DNA of 64,000 nt from Sanguinoderma infundibulare (GCA_032821775.1 JAVLRN010000009.1:2418001-2482000), one strand, 5' to 3'; positions 33,188 to 45,867 are shown, counted from the first letter of the stretch. The notes: generated from the sequence alone by a model not told the origin. Numbers and translations are program-made.

Positions 33188-34302
33188 GATGAAAGGTTTC
33201 TCAAAGCCAAGGAAAGGAACGGGGGACCTGAGGTCTGCAGAGCAAGTAGAGGTGACTTTTAAGTCATCCAGTCTGCCTGCGCTGATCCACGATTGAGATA
33301 GGTGCTCCCTACAAGATGACATGGAACATGACATTCGTCTATCTGCATTTCTGAGACACAACTGAAAGGCAGTTAGCTAGAAGTGGCACTGCACCACATG
33401 CACTCATATTGACCTACATCGTAAAGCTCTCTTCCCCACGATGGGCCCCAAGGCATGAATTGGAGACTGATTAGGCCGGAATTACAGAAGATGATCTTGA
33501 GAAGCATTGCATATTGCCATAGAAAGCAGTCGACAATCATAGTCGAAGAATTCGGCGCTGTAATCAGGAAATGCAGATGACATTTGGTTTTCCGGTATGA
33601 TGAGCATGGTTCAGAAGCTCGCACATCTGCCGGTGTTTAGCCACAATTTATCACAGAATGATTTGCATAATACTCACACAAGGAAACATGGAATATGAAA
33701 CAAATACATCCCAACTGCAGCAGATTAGACAGAGCACCGCCTTCGACGGTGGATCCCCCTAAGTAGTCCGCTGGTAGTTTTTGTGGCTGCATGTTAGCTG
33801 TAGATGCTCCGAGCTTAACTCCTTGGGCTCACCAAGCTGATCAAGTTGATTGGCAGCATTTACGCCAGCAGCAAGTACATATATGTCCACATTGCACGAT
33901 ATATCAGTCAAGGCGATGGACTCAGTCGTGTACCGCCAGACCCAGAACATGGAAAGTGTTCACTGCCATGACGATGATCACGGCCCTCTAGTTTGAAGAG
34001 GATATTCGTCCCTCGCTGCCTTCCTTCAGCCTTGGGTAGCGATGACGACAGTGATCTTGTCTCGAGAAGTTGGACGTGGCTCACAGTTGACATGGCCAGA
34101 CTGGAGGATGGGGTCTGAGTGAAAGGTGTCTGCGAGCAAGTACTATCACTAACTCGCGTAAAATGAAGAGTAGTCACATTACGAACCTGTCAGTTCATTC
34201 CCTGGTCCCTCGGGAATTGGCAGAGGCATCTGCGTGAACAGACAGAATACCTATGCAACAGCTGATGTAGCGTGAGTAAGGATGAACAACAGTGTGCGGC
34301 AA
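33188..34302. repeat. Upstream block of alpha-galactosidase copy C
   Basis: Matches 27195-28163 upstream of copy B and, less completely, 13131-13837 plus 15836-15905 upstream of copy A. It ends at GTGTGCGGCAA, directly adjoining a DJ-1/PfpI fragment. No gene is seen inside. Confidence 0.65.
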
Positions 34303-35030
34303 GACCATACACCTACGGCGAGAGTGTGCCTGACCTTGACGTGCTGCTCATCCCGGGCGGGTTTGGCGTCATCGAGCCCGAGATCCAGCCAATGATCGAC
34401 TTTGTAAAGCGGGCGTACCGACGCTCAAGTACCTTATCACGGTCTGCAACAGTGTGTCGATCGCGACGCTGGCGGGGGTGCTGGACGGGAAGTGGGCGAT
34501 GACGAACAAGGCGCTCTGGCAGAGTAGAGTCTACATGCCCACTTGCAAGTGGGCGGTACATTATAACATGTCCCTTTGTTCGAGCACGGTACATGGATAT
34601 CTTTTTCAGAATGTCTCCATATTATAAAAATACGTACAAGGATCCTACGTGATTACCCTATGTCCCAAAACTTATTTATGGAGGTTTGGAGGGAGGTAAT
34701 AGGATGGGGGCGACAAGGGACAAGGGAGGGAACACGGGCGGCTGAGGAAGGGGTCATGTGGTGGAGGGGCTGAACACCCTCTGCCCACTTGCAAGTGGGC
34801 TTGTAGACAGCTCTGGCAGAAGGTGATGGCGGCGGGCCCGAAGGTGAAATGGATCCAGAGGGTGCGGTACATCGCTGACAGGAAGGTGTGGACATTTGGG
34901 GGGGTAAGCACGGGGATCGACGTGATGCTGGGCTGGATCGCAATTGTGTATGGGGAGAAGGCGCGGTGGACAGCGAACGTGATCGAGTACGAGTGGAAGA
35001 ATGGCCCAAACTGGGACCCATTCTCGTACG
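34303..35030 (+). pseudogene. C-terminal half of a DJ-1/PfpI-family gene, frameshifted and interrupted
   Basis: Reads HTYGESVPDLDVLLIPGGFG and IQPMIDFVKRAY, then after a one-base loss (compare the copy at 50.2 kb) TLKYLITVCNSVSIATLAGV to GKWAMTNKALWQ. After the 287-bp insertion come KVMAAGPKVKWIQRVRYIAD and the end GWIAIVYGEKARW. The class I glutamine-amidotransferase-like fold, including the CNSV nucleophile-elbow region, is clear. The 5' end is missing: homology begins exactly at the edge of the alpha-galactosidase upstream block. Not functional. Confidence 0.85.
34523..34809. mobile_element. 287-bp MITE with palindromic TIRs in the DJ-1 fragment
   Basis: A 10-bp target duplication (GCTCTGGCAG) lies at 34513-34522 and 34810-34819, and removing the insert restores the DJ-1 reading frame. 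Both ends contain the 18-bp perfect palindrome GCCCACTTGCAAGTGGGC next to TCTACAT or TCTACAA. A 9-11 bp duplication suggests a Mutator-like mobiliser. No coding capacity. A second terminus of the same family is in the intron at 8169-8195. Confidence 0.88.
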
Positions 35031-35399
35031 TGTGCGGTGGGAGACTTCCTTGTTGACTGAAGGCATGGTAGGAGTCCTATGTACTGTAAATTGACGTCAG
35101 ACTCGGTGTAACCACTCAAGAATTCGCGAACTTAACTCGAGAAATTTACAGACGTGTAGCCATTGAGATGACACCTTTAGAATGCTTTAGACAACTGATA
35201 TGCATCTAGTTGTGCTTTGTCTGTGCGAATCGTACTTCGCCAGCATGCCTGCCGCCGGCAGGTGAGGGTCACACAGTTAACGATGAGGACGAGTTCAGGG
35301 CAGCCGTTGTCGTGGCATTCGAGTTGATGGGGCTGCAAGTTGTTGTACGAGTGTCGTTATAAGTGTTATGTTGTATTCATAGTGTCAGAGGCGCATCCA

Positions 35400-35620
35400 T
35401 AGATAAGGCTGAACATGGGTCGACCCGTGGATTACCCACACCCAGACCTGCGGGTAATTCAACTTTCGAAGTTGCTACCCAGATCCGCAGGGATCCAGAC
35501 CCACCAGGGGATCCGGACCTGCGGGTGCGGGTGCGGGTAACCATGGGTTACCTGCAGAATAACCCGGATCCACCAAATAACCTGCAGGTTTCACGGGTCA
35601 GTGGGTAACTGACGCAAAAT
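35400..35620. repeat. Imperfect repeats of a GCGGGT/ACCCGC motif
   Basis: About 220 bases rich in short units such as CCTGCGGGT, GTGCGGGTAACC and ACCCGGATCC on both strands, giving many overlapping small inverted repeats. No gene. The flanks 35031-35400 and 35620-35745 show nothing definite. Confidence 0.45.
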
Positions 35621-35745
35621 ATCACACATAGCACAACAAACCATGAGTCAATGAGATGCATTTTACTCTACAGATCACATCACTACATAAATTCTAGTCT
35701 GAGAGCATAATAGCATCAGTCAAGGCAGCCCCACCAGCCACTGTT

Positions 35746-36524
35746 TCAGTCGCAGTGAACGTCTTTCCCTTTCCCTTCTCTTTCTTCCTTAACTGGTGAT
35801 GGTGGTCGTGTGTTGCCACAGTGCTGGTCTGGAGCCATCAATGCAACCGCAGTGTGTGATGGAAACTCATATGCAGGTGAGGCCATCACTCGGTCCACAA
35901 AGAAGGTGTAGTATGAAGGGGGAGGTCCACATGGGGGGGGCCCATGGAGGATGTGGAGCTGTGGTGGTGTCCTGGCGGTGGGCAGGTGTTCCAATAGCTC
36001 GGTCCAAATGGGTGCATGGGTCTTGACAATGATGATAGGGGCAGATTGCTTAGGGTAGGCGAGAATATGCTCTCGGACGCAGCTTGACAGGGCATGTACC
36101 GTGTTCTGAGCGTATTACCGCTGTAAGACCAAAGTTAGACATGCAAAAAGACAAAGACAAAGGAGGAGGTGAACACACCCGATGCCTTCTCGTATGCACC
36201 CGCATGCACTCTGTGGAATGCATGCATGCCAGCAGCATAGCCAACCCAGAGGGAGGTAGGGTCCGGGTCGAGTATCACAGCAGTCATGCAGGTTCATGCA
36301 CACTTGCAGTCATTGACATGTCCAAAGGGACCACCTGTCCCTCTTACGACCGATGTGTCCATGAGCCCTCCTTCCTGCCCATCAACAACCAGAGGAGCCA
36401 CGAAAGAGTAGACATATATCAGGACTTACGATATGTCTTCTTGATATCCTCTGTGCTCATGTCCACTGGCACCCCAAGGAAGTCATAGTATCCCATCTCC
36501 AGTGGCCTCTCCTGCATCCCAATC
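35746..36524 (-). pseudogene. J-domain gene fragment cut by the copia element, plus unknown exon
   Basis: Directly left of the copia insertion the minus strand reads QERPLEMGYYDFLGVPVDMS then TEDIKKTYR and a donor GTAAGT. This is the start of a DnaJ domain of the Caj1/Djp1 kind (YYDxLGV...A.TxxIKKAYR). The HPD tripeptide exon does not follow. Further left (36110-35746) is an exon-like frame PKQSAPIIIVKTHAPIWTEL, then YYTFFVDRVMASPAYEFPSH, which I cannot assign. The upstream part of the J-domain exon would continue at 45873 beyond the retrotransposon (same TSD, CAATC). Confidence 0.6.
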
Positions 36525-36875
36525 TGTGGAGCACAGTGGGGGTTGCCCACTGTGGGGTGCAACTAGACACAGCAGTCACACATACTCACCTGGCTAGAGA
36601 GGTAGAGAGGCTGTAGAGGGGAGTGAAGAGAAGAGTAGAAGAACTGCTGATATTAGGGCCAATGGGGGCCATATATATACTACAGAGCGTACTGCATTAC
36701 TAAGGCTATACAGTACAAGACATGCCATACTGGAATACAAGGTATGGCATCACATGAGATGATCATGTGCAGCGGCTATACAGTGCCTGTGCAATGGATG
36801 CGATATTGGGCTGTGCCGATATCAAGATACGCAGCTATGCCGTGCAATGCTATGCTCGGCTATGTGCGTTCAACA
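36525..36875 (-). repeat. 3' LTR of the copia element
   Basis: Starts TGTGGAGCACAGTGGGG and ends GTGCGTTCAACA on the plus strand. It differs from the 5' LTR by only a handful of substitutions. Confidence 0.95.
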
Positions 36876-36925
36876 GTCCCCCTTGCTAAGTATGCACTCG
36901 CAAGTATGCAAGCGGATATGGCACT

Positions 36926-39900
36926 TTAAGCTGCCTTAGGGAAATGCAAGCCAAGATGGGGACGGAAGTGGTGGAACTTCACAGTGCCCAAATTCTTGGT
37001 GAAGATATCAGCGGGATTATCAGTCCCTTCGACATAGAATATGTCAGTGATACCTCGATCGTACACTTCGCGAACATAATGGTAATGGATGTCGATGTGC
37101 TTCGACCTTGCTTCCGTGACAGCATTTTGTCTGATGTGTATGGAGCCTTGATTATCTCCAGATAATGGTACATGACCGAGGTTATAGCCAAGTTCAGCAA
37201 GCAAGTTGTGAACCCAGACTATTTGGTGACTACAGTCGCTCATTGCCATATACTCAGCCTCAGTGGAGGAAAGAGCAATGGTCTTCTGCACATGTGAAAC
37301 CCACGAGAATGCACAGTTCGCTAACTTCAGCATGAAGCCGGTTTGCGATCATTGAGAGTGTGGGTCTGAAGCCCAGTCACTGTCAGTTGCAGCAATTAAG
37401 CCGAGTTGAGAATCGCTGTTGTAAACCAAGGCATAGTTCTTGGTACCAACAAGGTAGCGGCAAATGTGAAGTGCCTTGCTGAGATGATCCTCAGTCGGGT
37501 TTGCGGCGTACTGTGCCAGTTTGGTCACAGTGAAAGCTATGTCTGGCCTCGTACCTAGCATGAGGTAGAGTAGAGAGCCGATAACTTTCTGATACCTGGA
37601 GCGAAGCTCCGGTGTAGCTTGTCCTGTGTTGGGGGCAGGTATGTAACCCGCAGGGAGTGGAGTTGAAGATGGTTGCGTGTTTGTCATGCCACAGCGGTCC
37701 AGTACTTTCTCCAAGTATGCGCGTTGATCTAAAAAGATCTTTCGGCCAATGCGAGTGATGCACATACGCAAAAACTCCTTTGCATCGCCTAAGTCGCGGC
37801 ATTCCCACTTGTTCATGAAGCGAGCTTTAAGTCTAGCTACAAGCTTCTTGTTGCGCCCACAGAAAAGCGCATCGTCAATGTAGACGATTACAACTACTAT
37901 AGCACCATCAGAGTGACGCTTGTAGATGTATAAACCTGCATCGTTGGTGAGCCGGTGATAGCCCATCAACTTCATGGACTCAGACAAGGTGCACCACCAC
38001 GCTAAACCTGCCTGCTTAAGCCCATAAAGAGCACACTTCAATTTGAAGACTTTGTGCTTGGAGCCAGGGATGCGAAATCCTTCTGGCTGCTCCAGGTAGA
38101 TCTCCTCATCCAGCTTGCCATACAAGTAAGCACTGCGAACATCGAGTCCTGAGATGTGCCAGTCCTTGAGTGCTGCAAGAGCCATGATGAGACAGACTGT
38201 CTCGAAGCGGACAACTGAAGAGAATATCTTGTTGAAGTCTTTGCCTTCGACCTGGGAGAAGCCTTTCGCTACAAGTCTGGCTTTCTTGCGACCATCAGTT
38301 TTGACGTCAAATACCCAGCGGTTTTTCACAACCTTGCGTCCTTTCGGACGGTTAACCAAGTTATAAATGTCACACCTGCGAAGGGCCTCTAATTCTTCGC
38401 AGCAAGCGGTAAACTACTCCTTTTGCTCAGCCTTTGGTAGACTGGTAATATCACGATAAGTCCACTCGTGCACATTGGGTGGTGAGACTTTCTCCCCCTC
38501 ATCTGGTGGAATTGCCTTTGCAATAAGGTATTGAATGAGACTAGCTCCCCCTTCCTGGCATAGTTTTGCCACATCAATTCTAGAGGCATGCAAGACACCT
38601 TCGACTTCTTCTGATGAGTGACCTGACGACTCTTCTTCTGATTCATATTCATCTTCATCTTCATCCTCATCCTCATCCTCATCATCCTCATCATCGGGGT
38701 CTGAGCGATCTGGACTAGGAGCGGCCGACTGAGGTTGAGGCAGGGGTTCTGCAGGTATAGGTATTGGGTCTGCACCAGTACTTTCCACTCTGTTATTATA
38801 ATTCCCCACAAGAGTGGGAAAAGGTCTGTGTATTATTAGGCCACAGTTTAATAAAACAATCTGTGGGCCAGTCTATAACAATCCAGCCAGCCCAGTCTGT
38901 TAATAAATTGTCTACACATTGTTATTGACCAGGGAGCCTTTCCCCAGGGCTGGGAACAGCATTTGTAGTTGTTTTATATTATTATGTCTGGGCCAGCTGT
39001 TGTGTTTGAATTGTTATTGCTCTGCAGACTGGGTTTTGTTTATCTAATCAGTAGATAAGGACGACTTTTTGATATCTAATCTTAGCCTTATCTCTGTCCC
39101 CTTATCAGTCTGATATGCTATGCCCTGCATCAATCTAATCTGCTGTGCTATTTTGGGCGCTTTTTTGTGATTTTGATGACCCAAAAGGGTAGGTGGGTGG
39201 GTGAGGCAGTAGGGGCACCAGGTAGGGGTACCTCCTGGATCTATTGTGGGCTCAATATTGGGGCTATTGACTTGGTTCTTTTTGCAGTATGTTTGTATTG
39301 ATAGGGCAAATCGAATGACACCAAGATCATACTGATAGCTGCACTACACCTATTGATATGGCCTGTACAGTATTAAGGAAGAGAGGGTATTGCAGCTTGG
39401 TCAATTCTGGGGCTATTCCCTTCATTCTTTTTGCATATGGTAGGTATGTGTTAGTAGATGTTGGGCATAGCATTCGTTTTGTGCAGTATCCCCTAGCAGT
39501 GCCTAGGAATGACCTGCACTGATCAGCCACTGGAATATTCCCAGGCCCATATCTTGGGACCCAGTGGGCCTATCACTGTCCCCTTGATACTGTTGGAAAG
39601 AGGTGGATCAGGGCTTTCCAACGATATATAACATGCCTTGGTCTGACCATTTGGAAATACCCCCACCTCCTTCCCCTCCTGCTCCAATATTGCCATCCAC
39701 CCCCTGCCACAACCGTTAAGTGCCTTGACCTGAAACTTTGTATACATATACCAGGTATATATACAATGCTGTGTGTCAAATTTCATGGTCCACAGACTGT
39801 TCAAACCAATGGAATAGCATTACCTTTCTGGAGCAGTCTTGCCTACTATTGTTTCCTCAATATCTCCCCAGAAACTTCGTCTTTTTTCATGATCTTTTTT

Positions 39901-42900
39901 GTTCTATGTTACTGCTATATGGTACTATTCAGATCAAAAGAGAAATCCCTTATCAGGAGCCGCAACCCCTTGCAGCATTCTTATCAGTAGTTTTCCATCA
40001 ATACCTACACTGTATTATATTGCCTTCATGCACAAAGGATCAGACAGCGCCATTGAATAGAGCTTGAAAACGCCTTTCCAACGCATTTTAGATCATAAAA
40101 TTCTGTCAACATTCAAGGGAGATATGGGGGAAAGGGTGCTAGAAGGTCAGTCAAGACACACAAGTACAGAGCTGTGCTGCCAATTCCGAGTGCAATCTTC
40201 TGCACCAACACCACATATACCACCCTTTCCACCATATCTCCCTTGAATGTTGACAGAATTTTATGATCTAAAATGCGTTGGAAAGGCGTTTTCAAGCTCT
40301 ATTCAATGGCGCTGTCTGATCCTTTGTGCATGAAGGCAATATAATACAGTGTAGGTATTGATGGAAAACTACTGATAAGAATGCTGCAAGGGGTTGCGGC
40401 TCCTGATAAGGGATTTCTCTTTTGATCTGAATAGTACCATATAGCAGTAACATAGAACAAAAAAGATCATGAAAAAAGACGAAGTTTCTGGGGAGATATT
40501 GAGGAAACAATAGTAGGCAAGACTGCTCCAGAAAGGTAATGCTATTCCATTGGTTTGAACAGTCTGTGGACCATGAAATTTGACACACAGCATTGTATAT
40601 ATACCTGGTATATGTATACAAAGTTTCAGGTCAAGGCACTTAACGGTTGTGGCAGGGGGTGGATGGCAATATTGGAGCAGGAGGGGAAGGAGGTGGGGGT
40701 ATTTCCAAATGGTCAGACCAAGGCATGTTATATATCGTTGGAAAGCCCTGATCCACCTCTTTCCAACAGTATCAAGGGGACAGTGATAGGCCCACTGGGT
40801 CCCAAGATATGGGCCTGGGAATATTCCAGTGGCTGATCAGTGCAGGTCATTCCTAGGCACTGCTAGGGGATACTGCACAAAACGAATGCTATGCCCAACA
40901 TCTACTAACACATACCTACCATATGCAAAAAGAATGAAGGGAATAGCCCCAGAATTGACCAAGCTGCAATACCCTCTCTTCCTTAATACTGTACAGGCCA
41001 TATCAATAGGTGTAGTGCAGCTATCAGTATGATCTTGGTGTCATTCGATTTGCCCTATCAATACAAACATACTGCAAAAAGAACCAAGTCAATAGCCCCA
41101 ATATTGAGCCCACAATAGATCCAGGAGGTACCCCTACCTGGTGCCCCTACTGCCTCACCCACCCACCTACCCTTTTGGGTCATCAAAATCACAAAAAAGC
41201 GCCCAAAATAGCACAGCAGATTAGATTGATGCAGGGCATAGCATATCAGACTGATAAGGGGACAGAGATAAGGCTAAGATTAGATATCAAAAAGTCGTCC
41301 TTATCTACTGATTAGATAAACAAAACCCAGTCTGCAGAGCAATAACAATTCAAACACAACAGCTGGCCCAGACATAATAATATAAAACAACTACAAATGC
41401 TGTTCCCAGCCCTGGGGAAAGGCTCCCTGGTCAATAACAATGTGTAGACAATTTATTAACAGACTGGGCTGGCTGGATTGTTATAGACTGGCCCACAGAT
41501 TGTTTTATTAAACTGTGGCCTAATAATACACAGACCTTTTCCCACTCTTGTGGGGAATTATAATAACAGAGTGGAAAGTACTGGTGGGGTCTGAGCCCAA
41601 ATCCTCCTCTTCCTCATCATCGTTGTCGCTACCACTAGACGAGATTACAGGGGTTGATTCCCTGTGCATGCGCATCAAAGGTGGAAGTGGAACGGGTGGT
41701 CTGCATACAGCGGATCTATCATGTGATTGTGGAAGTGAATGGGCATGGCTAGGTCCGGGAACCTGCTCATCCCTTGAAGGTGGTGCAGTCCGAGAGCGAC
41801 TCAGTATCTCGCCAACCAACCTCTTCCACGATCCCCGTTTCTCAACATCCTTAAAAATGTCTGTAGGGTGATGTGATTCACCATAGACATTACCTTTGCG
41901 AACTGGTACATTCCGCTCCCTCACAGACCGTCATGGTACGACTGGCTGTTCAACCGGAGGAGGTTGCGGTGGCAGAGGGTGTTGCACTACTGGTACATCT
42001 CCTCTGCACTGTGTGCGAGGTTGAGGAGGTACAGGGGGTACAGCCGGAGCTGGTGCATGCGCTTGGCCTTGCGCATTTCCCTTGCCCTTTGTGGAAGGTT
42101 TTCTGGGAGGACGATGTTGCTCTTCATCGTCATCAGGGAGTAAAGAAGGAGTAGTTGCCTGGTCCACAGGTTCAACTGGTTTGGGTGCACTCTGCTGCCC
42201 ATATCGCTTCTTTTCATGTGTGCATTTCGGAAACAAACTTTCGTCAAATAGCGCTTGAGCAGCTGTGAAGATGACGTTGTTTGGTGAACGCATAAACTTA
42301 TAATTGTGGTTACCGGCACTAACACCAAGATAAATCATCAGCTCTGACTTGGGTGATAATTTATTTTTGCGGACTTCGGGGGGCAAAAAGACATATGCAC
42401 CACAACCGAATACATGTAGGTGACTGATGTCTGGCTTGGTACCATTCAAAAGTTCATAAGGTGTCTGCCATTCAAGGCAACGAATAGGGGTCCTGTTATA
42501 CAGGTGCGCTGCATGTTCGAAGGAGAATTCCCACCAAGATTGAGGGATGCAGGCATCATGCCGCATTGCCTCACTCTTGTCCATGAGCATACGAATGATT
42601 CACTCAGCGTGGCCATTCTGTTGATGAATATGAGGCGCACTAGGGATGATCTCGATGCCTCTGTCTTTGAGCATGTTGTTGAAGGCGTGTGATTTGAGTT
42701 CGCCTCCAGAATCTGATTTCCACTTGATTACTTTCGCATTGAACTGCGTTTTGACATATGAGAACCATTGTCGTGTAGCCTGCAGTGCATTATCTTTGGT
42801 GCAAAGGCAAATCACCCACACATATGATGAGTAATCATCATAGAGTAGGATTGCATGCTGGTACTTGTGGTATGACAGCACAGGGAAAGATTTCAGATCA

Positions 42901-45170
42901 ACATGGATCAGCTCAAAAGGTCAGGATGCACGCCGATTGTCAATCAGGTGAGATTGCGATGGCATTTTGCCTTCAGCACATCCATGGCAAATTGAGTCCT
43001 TTTTGGGAGTCTCAACAATTGGACACTTCTCAGTGTGTTTCCAAAAATGTCTCAACACATCGTCTGAAGGATGACCTAAGCGACGGTGGAGAGTTTCATG
43101 ATCTATGCCTTTTAGTGCAACCATGTTTCGTGCCTGTACAGGCTGCGCATAAACAATATAAATAGTATCACCAACATTGCACAGTTCAAAAGAAACGACA
43201 CGCTCATTGTTGCGGTAGAGTGAGATCTTGGTGGTAGTAGCACGCGCCGACATCCTGTCTTGCAGTAGAGCACCCATAGAAATGAGTTTGTTGGTGAGAT
43301 TAGGAATGAAGGCGACATTTTTCAGCCTTAACGTTCTGCCTGTTTCCAATAGTAGGAACACAGTTCCTTCGCCAGTCATATAAGTTATGCCATCAGCAGT
43401 GTTGAGTGGCAGTTTGGTCTTGTAGTAGCGGAAATCGGCAAAATCACCCATAGAATAAGTGAAGTGCATGGACACTCCTGAGTCGAGCATCCAAAGGTCA
43501 TTATTGACAACTGATTTCGCTTTCCCCTTACATTTCGCGCACGCTGCATATGTGGAGTGGTGAATACATTTATTATCATCTGTAGCCACTTGTAATACAG
43601 GTGTAGCTACAGGTATGCACGATGATACTATATGATGAGAGGATCTTGCGACACTAGTCACTGCCAGTTGAGGCGTGCAGTCAGCATACAACTCATGGTG
43701 TAGTGGGGAAGGGACTGACCATTGACGATCAAAGAACTCCTCGATGTCATCGTCCTGCTCATCTTCACTGCTGAGCCCGAGGGATACGGTGTCTTCCATG
43801 TCCACGTCCTCGGCGACCACGCCTATGCGTTCCCTGAGGTGCAGCCTGATGTGCTCCCTGAGGGTGCGCCGGCATCGCTTGGGCTCGCGGTCCTTGTGGT
43901 CCATGTCCTCGTCGCTGTCCACCTCGACGATCCGTGCGCTGCTGGGGCCTGCGAGGGGCGTTGGGCTGCGCGACACGTCTGGGCTGGTGCAGTGGGAGTC
44001 CGTGCTGAATGTCATGAAGGATTCCGGCGATGAGCGTGTTGAGAGTGACTCGGTCCTCGGTGTTGGGACGGGGTCCTTGAGGGCATCCTCATTGACGCAG
44101 CTGTACTGGCCGCTGGCCATGACGAGCACCTCGAGCATCTTGATGCGCTCGACGGTTGGCTCCATGCCTAACTGCATTGCAAGGGCGAACGCATGCGCGA
44201 GCGCAGGGTACTGGTGGTTGGGGCTGGTCTCCGCACGGATGGACTTGCACAGGAGCATGCACGGGTCCTCCAAGTGCAGCAGCATGCCCTTGGTGATGGT
44301 AGGGAGTTCAGCGACGTGCGCGATATGGGCATGCTGGTGTGCACCTTGGTGCTGCTGGAAATGGCCATGCCCTCCACACCGACCACGATGGCCTTGACCT
44401 TGCTGCTGCTGCCCCTGAGGGCGCTGCTGCTGGTGCTGCTGCCCATGCAGGCACTGCTGCTGGTGCTGCTGCCCTTGCGGGCACTGCTGCTGGTGGAAGG
44501 TGGGGTCTTGCGGCTTGTGCTTGACCGCACTGATCTTGTTCACGCTATCATGCAGCTTCTGCTGGTGGCGCCCCTGGTGCTGCTCCCAGTGCATGATTAC
44601 GCGGTTGCGTACCTCATCGAAGGTCACCTGGCGCACAGCAGGGTTCACTGCTGTGCCAGTGATCCCCGAGATGTAGACCTGGATGACGGGGTCCATCGCC
44701 GGCAGGAGCTTTGAGAGAAGGATCATCCCCTTGATGTGCTCAGTGACGGTGAACTTGTTGGTCTCGAGGGTCTGGAAGTGTGCGCGGAGCTTGTCCATCG
44801 CGGGGATGGGGTTGCTGTCAGCAGGGATGGTGATGCCCATGGCAGCGTGGAAGTCCTGGTAGACAACCGGGATGCCGGGCTTGCTGTAGGTGTCCTTGAG
44901 GTGGTCCCAGACCTCCTTGGTGGTGGTCTTGGACTCGATTGCAGTGCCGATGGTGTTGTCGACACAGAGATGGATGTTGCCTTGAGCAGAGGAGTCATCC
45001 TCATCCCACTTGTCGATCTCGTCCTGATCGGCGGTGGTAGCGGGCTTGGTCCTAGTCATTGGTTTGACCCAACAACTCTTGGACTGGAGGAAAACCTGCA
45101 TTTTTGGTGCCCATACAAGGTAGTTGGGGCCAGTGAGGAGAGGAACAGCATTGACGAGGTCCTTCGACAT
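36926..45170 (-). pseudogene. Copia Gag-Pol polyprotein, five nonsense codons and a nested insertion
   Basis: One continuous frame starts at the ATG at 45170. Gag (LLTGPNYLVWAPKM) carries a Gln/His/Gly-rich tract (about 44550-44330) and I see no CCHC knuckle. Next come protease (MLDSGVSMHF, about 43475), the integrase HHCC domain (HRRLGHPSDDVLRH, CHGCAEGK) and core (DDYSSY, GIEIIPSAPHIHQQNGHAE), reverse transcriptase (AYLYGKLDEEIYLEQPEGF; YIDD near 37875) and RNase H (ALSSTEAEYMA), ending at 36926. In-frame stops: TGA at 42918, 42597, 41931 and 37346, and TAG near 38416. Each replaces a codon expected to be CGA (Arg) or TGG (Trp). Removing the foldback element and one 7-bp duplication restores the frame between the integrase C-terminal region and reverse transcriptase. 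Confidence 0.92.
38773..41586. mobile_element. 2.8-kb foldback element: two 1,366-bp inverted arms around 82 bp
   Basis: The left arm 38773-40138 and right arm 40221-41586 are inverted copies of equal length. Translated frames in the two arms are identical, and the only difference noticed is near the centre (GGGGG against GGTGG). The spacer is 40139-40220. The element ends CACCAGTACTTTCC and its inverse, and lies between GGGTCTG at 38766-38772 and at 41587-41593 (a 7- to 8-bp target duplication, as for hAT-like elements). It inserted in the copia polyprotein. No transposase; the mirrored open frames are unlikely to be genes. Transcription across it would give a 1.3-kb perfect RNA hairpin. Confidence 0.93.
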
Positions 45171-45516
45171 GGCGATCGATAAGATGGTTTGAAGTCTGGC
45201 CAGAAGAGACTAGTTAGTCATCATTCTGAACAACGATCAAGGAGAAGAGAGGAATGCCAGAAGTGTATACCGGCATAGGTTTCCCCTCTTGTGGCATTGG
45301 CAGGCAGCGATAACAAAGATCGTGCCACATCCAAGCCACCATCATGTGTGGCCAGCAGCGTATGATCGTGCCTGATCCAACACATGGATAGTCTGCCATA
45401 ATGGCAACAAGGGATAGATGATAAATGTGTAAAAACACCAGGTGAGCTGGTGAGGAGTGGAACGCAGCCAGCAGTGAGCGATGCAGTATCCACAATGTCA
45501 ACCAGGGCTCATAACC

Positions 45517-45867
45517 TGTGGAGCACAGTGGGGGTTGCCCACTGTGGGGTGCAACTAGACACAGCAGTCACACATACTCACCTGGCTAGAGAGGTAGAGA
45601 GGCTGTAGAGGCGAGTGAGGAGAAGAGTAGAAGAACTGCTGATATTAGGGCCAATGGGGGCCATATATATACTACAGAGCGTACTGCATTACTAAGGCTA
45701 TACAGTACAAGACATGCCATATTGGGATACAAGGTATGGCATCACATGAGATGATCATGTGCGGTGGCTATACAGCACCTGTGCAATGGATGCGATATTG
45801 GGCTGTGCCAATATCAAGATATGCAGCTATGCCGTGCAATGCTATGCTCGGCTATGTGCGTTCAACA
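45517..45867 (-). repeat. 5' LTR of the copia element
   Basis: Same length and termini as the 3' LTR. On the minus strand it carries the element's promoter, with a candidate TATA at the TATATATGG stretch around 45667. Confidence 0.95.

Larger units (their letters stand above)
36525..45867 (-). mobile_element. Full-length Ty1/copia LTR retrotransposon (with nested insertion)
   Basis: Two LTRs of exactly 351 bp (36525-36875 and 45517-45867), both TG...CA and nearly identical, are flanked by CAATC at 36520-36524 and 45868-45872. Read on the minus strand, the 5' LTR is at right. It is followed at once by a primer-binding site GGTTATGAGCCC (45516-45505), the kind used by copia-type elements that prime from a half initiator-Met tRNA. 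A purine tract (AAGGGGGAC) precedes the 3' LTR. Without the nested foldback element it is about 6.5 kb. The few LTR differences indicate a fairly recent insertion, but the coding region is already inactivated. Confidence 0.95.

Noticed and set aside
39523..40836. Mirrored 60- to 109-codon open frames in both arms of the foldback element
   Set aside because: They occur on both strands of an inverted repeat, have no recognisable domains or initiation context, and are identical only because the arms are identical DNA.
44330..44550. Gln/His/Gly-rich tract in copia Gag as a trinucleotide expansion of a host gene
   Set aside because: It lies in the continuous Gag frame and is part of the retroelement.
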